Below, piece by piece: positions 60,965 to 64,000 of a DNA stretch of 64,000 bases (its first letter is position 1; each line of letters starts with the position of its first letter). Both the position numbers and the translations under genes were made by a program. The stretch covers positions 33,273 to 97,272 of the forward strand of contig JAGRPP010000027.1 in the NCBI GenBank assembly GCA_019449415.1. The letters run 5' to 3'. The notes beneath the pieces were generated by a model. That model was not told the DNA's origin and did not search any database. It saw nothing but the letters and a program-made list of their open reading frames with translations. The stretch comes from Geothrix sp. GTDB lineage: Bacteria > Acidobacteriota > Holophagae > Holophagales > Holophagaceae.

Positions 60965-61219
60965 TTAAGCCTTCTCGAACTTGATGACTTCCACGGGGCA
61001 ACCGGCGGCGGCGGCCTCGATGCTGGCTTCCAGGTCCGTGCCGAAGCTGCCGGACAGGGCGCTCATCTCCTCACGGTTCTCGGAATCCACGCCGTCCTCG
61101 CGCACGGAGCCGTTGATGTTGCAGCTGGTGTCCGTGACATGGAAGACATCGGGGCACTCGGCTTCGCAGGCATTGCACACGATGCAGCCTTCTTCGATCC
61201 AGACTTTGGTGATGGCCAT
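60965..61219 (-). CDS. [4Fe-4S] ferredoxin
   Basis: An 84-residue acidic ferredoxin. CIVCNACEAECPDVF supplies Cys12, Cys15, Cys18 and Cys22; Cys74 in AGCPVEVI is the distal ligand that normally completes one cluster with the first three. Cys22 and Cys33 are extra, and a 50-residue stretch separates the two motifs, so a single cluster plus a disulfide, or an unusual second site, are possible. GGAGACG precedes the ATG. It is divergent from thiL 134 bp away. Confidence 0.85.
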   Translation of the reverse strand: MAITKVWIEEGCIVCNACEAECPDVFHVTDTSCNINGSVREDGVDSENREEMSALSGSFGTDLEASIEAAAAGCPVEVIKFEKA

Positions 61220-61353
61220 GGTCGTCTCCTAGAGATCCAGTGGGGGCCCGGCGATGGGCGAACTCAATCAACCTAGCATCGCCGTGGTCCCGGACCAAGC
61301 TTCGCCTCGCCTTCGGAGGCGTGGGAGACTGGACTTGTGACGGAGGTCCGCCC

Positions 61354-62271
61354 ATGAGCCTGCAGGAGACGGGAATTCTTGCCCAGATCCGGGCCCTGCT
61401 GCCCGGAGGCGAGAGCCTGGTGGACGACTGCGGCGCCCTGCCTCCCACCCCGGCCGGCCATCGCCTTCTGGTGACCACAGATCTCATGGAATCCGGCCAG
61501 CACTTCCGCCTCGACTGGCATCCGCCGGACCTGCTGGCCCGTAAGCTCCTGGCCGTGAACCTGTCGGATCTGGACGCCTCCGGGGCCCGCCCCTTCGGCT
61601 ACACCCTCACCCTGGCCCTGGGGCCAGGGGTCGACGCCCCCTGGCTGGCGGCCTTCCTGGCGGGCCTGGCCGCGGGCTCCCGGGAGGCCGGTGTCCAGGT
61701 TTTGGGAGGGGATACGGTGGGCCGGCCCGCGGGCCTGGGCCTGGGTCTCACGGCCTTCGGGTTTGCCGCCCGCTGGCTGCGGCGGGACGGCCTTCGGCCC
61801 GGCGACCGGATCTTCGTGGATCAGCGCCCCGGCGCCAGCCTCCGGGGCCTGCGGAAGCTCCAGGCCGGGCAGCGCTGGGACCCCGCCCGCCCCGATGCGG
61901 ATCTGGAGGCCCACCTGGCCCCTCGACCGCGGCTGGGCCTCGGCCTTCGGCTGGCGGAGATCCCCGAGGTCCACGCCTGCCTGGATTTGTCCGATGGCTT
62001 GAGCCGGGATCTCCGCAACCTGGCCGAGGCCTCGGGCCTCAGCATCGTGCTGGACCCGGCCCTGGACGAGGATGCGCGGAGAGGCGGCGAGGACTATGCC
62101 CGCTGCTTCGGCGCCTCCCTGCCCCAGGCGGAGCTGGAGTCGCGGTTGGGCCTGTCCCTCCTTCCCGTCGGCACGGTCATGCCCCGCGGGGCGGCCAGCC
62201 TCCTGGCCTATGATGGGGATTCGCTGCTTCCCCTGCCCGACCTCAGCTTCGATCACTTCGGATCTTCATGA
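61354..62271 (+). CDS. thiL: Thiamine-monophosphate kinase
   Basis: A 305-residue enzyme that converts thiamine monophosphate to the diphosphate. LVDDCGALPPTPAGHRLLVT, TDLMESGQHFRLDWHPPDLL, AVNLSDLDASGARPFGY, LGGDTVGRPAGLGLG, ACLDLSDGLSRDL and GGEDYARCF match the AIRS/ThiL family, including the acidic clusters that bind Mg. The Asp-Asp of LVDDCGAL starts the active site. The ATG at 61354 follows GGAGG. Its stop overlaps the DUF2062 gene (ATGA). Confidence 0.93.
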   Translation: MSLQETGILAQIRALLPGGESLVDDCGALPPTPAGHRLLVTTDLMESGQHFRLDWHPPDLLARKLLAVNLSDLDASGARPFGYTLTLALGPGVDAPWLAAFLAGLAAGSREAGVQVLGGDTVGRPAGLGLGLTAFGFAARWLRRDGLRPGDRIFVDQRPGASLRGLRKLQAGQRWDPARPDADLEAHLAPRPRLGLGLRLAEIPEVHACLDLSDGLSRDLRNLAEASGLSIVLDPALDEDARRGGEDYARCFGASLPQAELESRLGLSLLPVGTVMPRGAASLLAYDGDSLLPLPDLSFDHFGSS

Positions 62272-62786
62272 CGCATCACGACAAATCGCACCTCTGGGCC
62301 CGCACCAAGCGGTTTCTGGCCGATCCGGGACTGGAGCCGCACCACCTGGCCTGGAGCTTCGCCCTGGGCCTCTGCATCGCCTGGAACCCCCTGCTGGGAA
62401 CGCACACGGGACTGGTACTGATCGCCTGCGCCTTGACCCGGAAGCTGCATCGCCCGCTCACCTTCCTGGGGGCCTTCACCAACAATCCCTGGACCATGGT
62501 GCCCATCGCCACGGCCTCGACCTTCTTCGGCAACCTGCTGCTGGGGCGCGGCCTGCACCTGGATCTGGGCGGCGTGGATTGGAAGAGCATCGGCTGGCAG
62601 AGCTTCACCTCCCGCGAGGGCTTCCAGGCCGCCGCCACCATGCTCAAGCCCATCCTCGCGCCCTACCTGCTGGGCGGCTTCGTGCTGAGCGCCGTGGCCG
62701 TACCTGTGGGATATTTTCTGATGCTGCGGCTGGCCCACCGGCTGCGCTCCCCCAAGCCCGCGCCCACCCCCCTTCCCGGAGACTGA
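62268..62786 (+). CDS. DUF2062 membrane protein
   Basis: A 172-residue protein with two or three TM segments. SFALGLCIAWNPLLGTHTGL, FLGAFTNNPWTMVPIATAST and ILAPYLLGGFVLSAVAVPVG are the DUF2062 pattern, including the NPW motif. Function unknown; it is often near cell-envelope genes. ATGA overlap with thiL and 1 bp to ebfC suggest an operon. Confidence 0.88.
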   Translation: MTHHDKSHLWARTKRFLADPGLEPHHLAWSFALGLCIAWNPLLGTHTGLVLIACALTRKLHRPLTFLGAFTNNPWTMVPIATASTFFGNLLLGRGLHLDLGGVDWKSIGWQSFTSREGFQAAATMLKPILAPYLLGGFVLSAVAVPVGYFLMLRLAHRLRSPKPAPTPLPGD

Positions 62787-62787
62787 C

Positions 62788-63090
62788 ATGGACATGCGCT
62801 TCCTGATGAAACAGGCCCAGCAGATGCAGGCCAAACTGGCGGAGGCCCAGGCCAACCTGCGAGTGGAGGGCACCGCCGGCGGCGAGCTGGTGAAGGTCAC
62901 CCTCAACGGCTCCAAGGAGCTGAAGGGCATCTCCATCGCCAAGGACGCCATGGATCCCGAGGACCCCTCCATGCTCGAGGACCTGCTGGTGGCCGCCTTC
63001 CACGACGCCGCCGCCAAGGCCGACGAGGCCATGAAGAAGCAGATGGGCGGCATGGGCGCGGGCCTCAACCTGCCGGGCCTGGGGCTGTGA
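62788..63090 (+). CDS. ebfC: YbaB/EbfC nucleoid-associated protein
   Basis: A 100-residue DNA-binding protein. FLMKQAQQMQAKLAEAQANL, GTAGGELVKVTLNGSKELKG, and DLLVAAFHDAAAKADEAMKK are family blocks. It forms dimers that bend DNA. Its place just before recR is the usual dnaX-ybaB-recR order, though dnaX is not next to it here. GGAGA precedes the ATG. Confidence 0.95.
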   Translation: MDMRFLMKQAQQMQAKLAEAQANLRVEGTAGGELVKVTLNGSKELKGISIAKDAMDPEDPSMLEDLLVAAFHDAAAKADEAMKKQMGGMGAGLNLPGLGL

Positions 63091-63106
63091 AGGCTGGGGC
63101 CCGCCC

Positions 63107-63706
63107 ATGAAGCTGCCGCCGCCACTCGAGGCCGTGGTGGAAAGCCTCCAGAAGCTGCCGGGCGTGGGCGCCAAGTCCGCCCAGCGCATGGCCCTTCACC
63201 TGCTGAAAGAGGGCCCCGAAGGCATGGCCCACCTCGCCCACCAGCTGCAGCAGGCCGCCGAGAAGGTGGGCTTCTGCCAGGTGTGCGGCGCCTTCACGGA
63301 CCAGCCCACCTGCCCCATCTGCCTGGATCCGCGCCGTGATCCCGCCAGCCTCGTCATCGTGGCGGAAGCCTCCAATGTGCTGAGCTTCGAGCGCAGCGGC
63401 CACTTCCGGGGCCGCTACCATGTGCTGGGGGGCCTGATCTCGCCCCTGCGCGGCGTGGGCCCCGACCAGCTGCGCATCCGTGAGCTGCTGAAGCGGCTGG
63501 AGGATCACGCCATCCAGGAAGTCATCCTGGCCACCAACCCCACGGTGGATGGCGAGGCCACCGCCAGCTGGCTGGCCCGCATCCTCGAGCCCATCGGCGT
63601 CCGCACCACTCGCATCGGCCTGGGCCTCCCCATCGGCAGCGACCTCGAATACGCCGACGAACTCACGCTGGACCGCGCCATGGAGGGGCGGAGACCCGTC
63701 GGATAG
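63107..63706 (+). CDS. recR: Recombination protein RecR
   Basis: A 199-residue protein of the RecFOR pathway that loads RecA at gaps. LQKLPGVGAKSAQRMALHLL is the helix-hairpin-helix, CQVCGAFTDQPTCPICLD the zinc finger, and VIVAEASNVLSFERSGHFRG with LATNPTVDGEATASWLARIL the Toprim domain. The last eight residues AMEGRRPVG are also encoded by a second copy 171 bp away. Codons in this last stretch (AGA, GGA) are unlike the rest of the gene, suggesting the 3' end was replaced by an incoming sequence. Confidence 0.95.
   Translation: MKLPPPLEAVVESLQKLPGVGAKSAQRMALHLLKEGPEGMAHLAHQLQQAAEKVGFCQVCGAFTDQPTCPICLDPRRDPASLVIVAEASNVLSFERSGHFRGRYHVLGGLISPLRGVGPDQLRIRELLKRLEDHAIQEVILATNPTVDGEATASWLARILEPIGVRTTRIGLGLPIGSDLEYADELTLDRAMEGRRPVG
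63630..63706 (+). repeat. recR 3'-end direct repeat, copy 1 (in the gene)
   Basis: The 77 bases ending with the recR stop codon recur at 63801-63877. The first 58 bases are identical; the last 19 differ at six positions, all synonymous, so both copies encode the same end. The codons here (AGA for Arg, GGA for Gly) are atypical for this genome, as expected if this end was donated. Confidence 0.9.
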
Positions 63707-63709
63707 CCG

Positions 63710-63800
63710 ATGGGGCCCCTGGGACTACCCCCCGATCGCACAGCGCCCCGCGCTGTGCTCCCACTCTCCGGCTTCGCCGGATCGCGGAGGGGGCCCCGTT
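63710..63800. other. Palindromic spacer between the recR 3' copies
   Basis: About 90 bp with GGGGCCCC near both ends (63712 and 63790), a perfect GCACAGCGC-CCC-GCGCTGTGC hairpin at 63738-63758, and CCGGC-TTC-GCCGG at 63769-63781. There is no ORF. It looks like a compact palindromic repeat that brought its own copy of the recR end. Confidence 0.65.
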
Positions 63801-63877
63801 CCATCGGCAGCGACCTCGAATACGCCGACGAACTCACGCTGGACCGCGCCATGGAGGGACGGCGGCCGGTGGGCTAG
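63801..63877 (+). repeat. recR 3'-end direct repeat, copy 2 (displaced)
   Basis: The displaced copy of the recR end, with codons CGG, CCG, GTG and GGC for Arg, Pro, Val and Gly in place of AGA, CCC, GTC and GGA. These fit the genome's GC-rich usage, so this is probably the original end of recR. It stops at TAG, and the IS481-like end starts one base later. Confidence 0.9.
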
Positions 63878-63878
63878 G

Positions 63879-64000
63879 TGTAAGTGCCAATCAGGTTGTT
63901 CACCCGAGCTGATCTGGGAAGCTGAAAGTGCGACCAAACAGCTCTCAGAGGTGCTCGGGTGAACCTCCACAGTTCAGCAAAGACATGCCCTGCCAGTCGA
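63879..64000 (+). mobile_element. Left end of an IS481-like insertion sequence
   Basis: From TGTAAGTGCCAATC (63879) the sequence loses the local GC style. An inverted pair GTTCACCCGAGC (63898) and GCTCGGGTGAAC (63953) flanks a 43-base loop just before a GTG start codon. The following codons resemble the start of IS481 transposases. TG at the end and the position right after a gene end fit an IS terminus; the right end is outside the window. Confidence 0.65.
63959..64000 (+). CDS. IS481-like transposase, N-terminal fragment
   Basis: Only 14 codons are visible: VNLHSSAKTCPASR. IS481 transposases typically begin MNLHxNAR-x-T-P, so the match is good though short. The start is GTG, lying inside the inverted repeat, so a hairpin could hide the ribosome site and limit transposase synthesis. 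The rest lies outside the window. Confidence 0.55.
   Translation, partial: MNLHSSAKTCPASR

Noticed and set aside
63549..63962. Plus-strand ORF of 137 codons over the recR repeat region
   Set aside because: It is out of frame with recR and owes its length to the direct repeat and GC-rich spacer.

Overview
The window is 64 kb of GC-rich, densely coded bacterial chromosome with short intergenic gaps and many ATGA, TGATG or GTGA stop/start overlaps. Gene content points to a Gram-negative organism: a Wzi-like outer-membrane barrel, many exported proteins, SecA, MltG and a chemoreceptor with a c-type heme motif. It probably makes menaquinone by the futalosine route (MqnE) and has a quinone-linked class 2 PyrD. 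The codon style, the fused FtcD and the heme-sensing chemoreceptor fit an Acidobacteriota (Holophagae/Geothrix-like) genome. That placement is inference from gene content, not a database result.

Layout. 1-6.0 kb is a surface-sugar block: Rmd fragment, Gmd, a FkbM-like protein, a HEAT-like/cyclophilin fusion and a Wzi-like porin. 6.1-11.1 kb carries a lone CoA-transferase B subunit, a lipoprotein, PyrD, MqnE, a phospholipase D-like protein and 5-formyl-THF cyclo-ligase. 11.2-26 kb holds an FHA-GAF signalling protein with its kinase parts in reversed order, YhbY, an M64 peptidase, UvrB, FabF plus ACP, a Xer recombinase, an EamA exporter, a WYL-domain protein with a histone-H1-like tail, a peptide-binding protein, and a thioredoxin-like protein divergent from an Rrf2-ttcA operon across an IscR-type operator. 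26-38 kb: rRNA methyltransferase, phosphodiesterase, YidE-type transporter, NifS-like aminotransferase divergent from a 5'-nucleotidase, FtcD, a DUF6445-like oxygenase, an exported cache protein divergent from a heme-motif chemoreceptor, and an RluA-like protein lacking the usual catalytic Asp. 38-48.2 kb: ABC-F and MscS, a tiny cysteine-rich exported protein, proline dehydrogenase, small exported proteins, tRNA-Lys(CUU), TrpS, a site-2 protease and an aldehyde-dehydrogenase-like protein lacking its catalytic Cys. 48.2-63.7 kb: TlyA, MltG, an APC permease preceded by two tandem truncated copies of its own start, a lysine-dehydrogenase-like enzyme, RapZ, SecA, Ndk, ProS, YqeY, CheX, ferredoxin, ThiL, DUF2062, EbfC and RecR. 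The last 370 bases hold a duplication of the recR 3' end around a palindromic spacer, followed by the left end of an IS481-like element.

Most genes are ordinary housekeeping genes. The parts that stand out are: (i) the tandem leader-ORF array before the APC permease; (ii) the recR 3'-end duplication, where 58 bases are identical and the rest differ only synonymously; (iii) a 273-bp element with about 21-bp terminal inverted repeats abutting the proS stop codon; (iv) the kinase-like protein with rearranged and degenerate domains; (v) several enzyme homologues missing a catalytic residue; and (vi) an Rrf2 regulator whose cysteines are displaced from the IscR positions but which sits behind an IscR-like operator. 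No CRISPR array, prophage, rRNA operon or recognisable defence system was seen. All calls come from reading sequence and translations without database searches.
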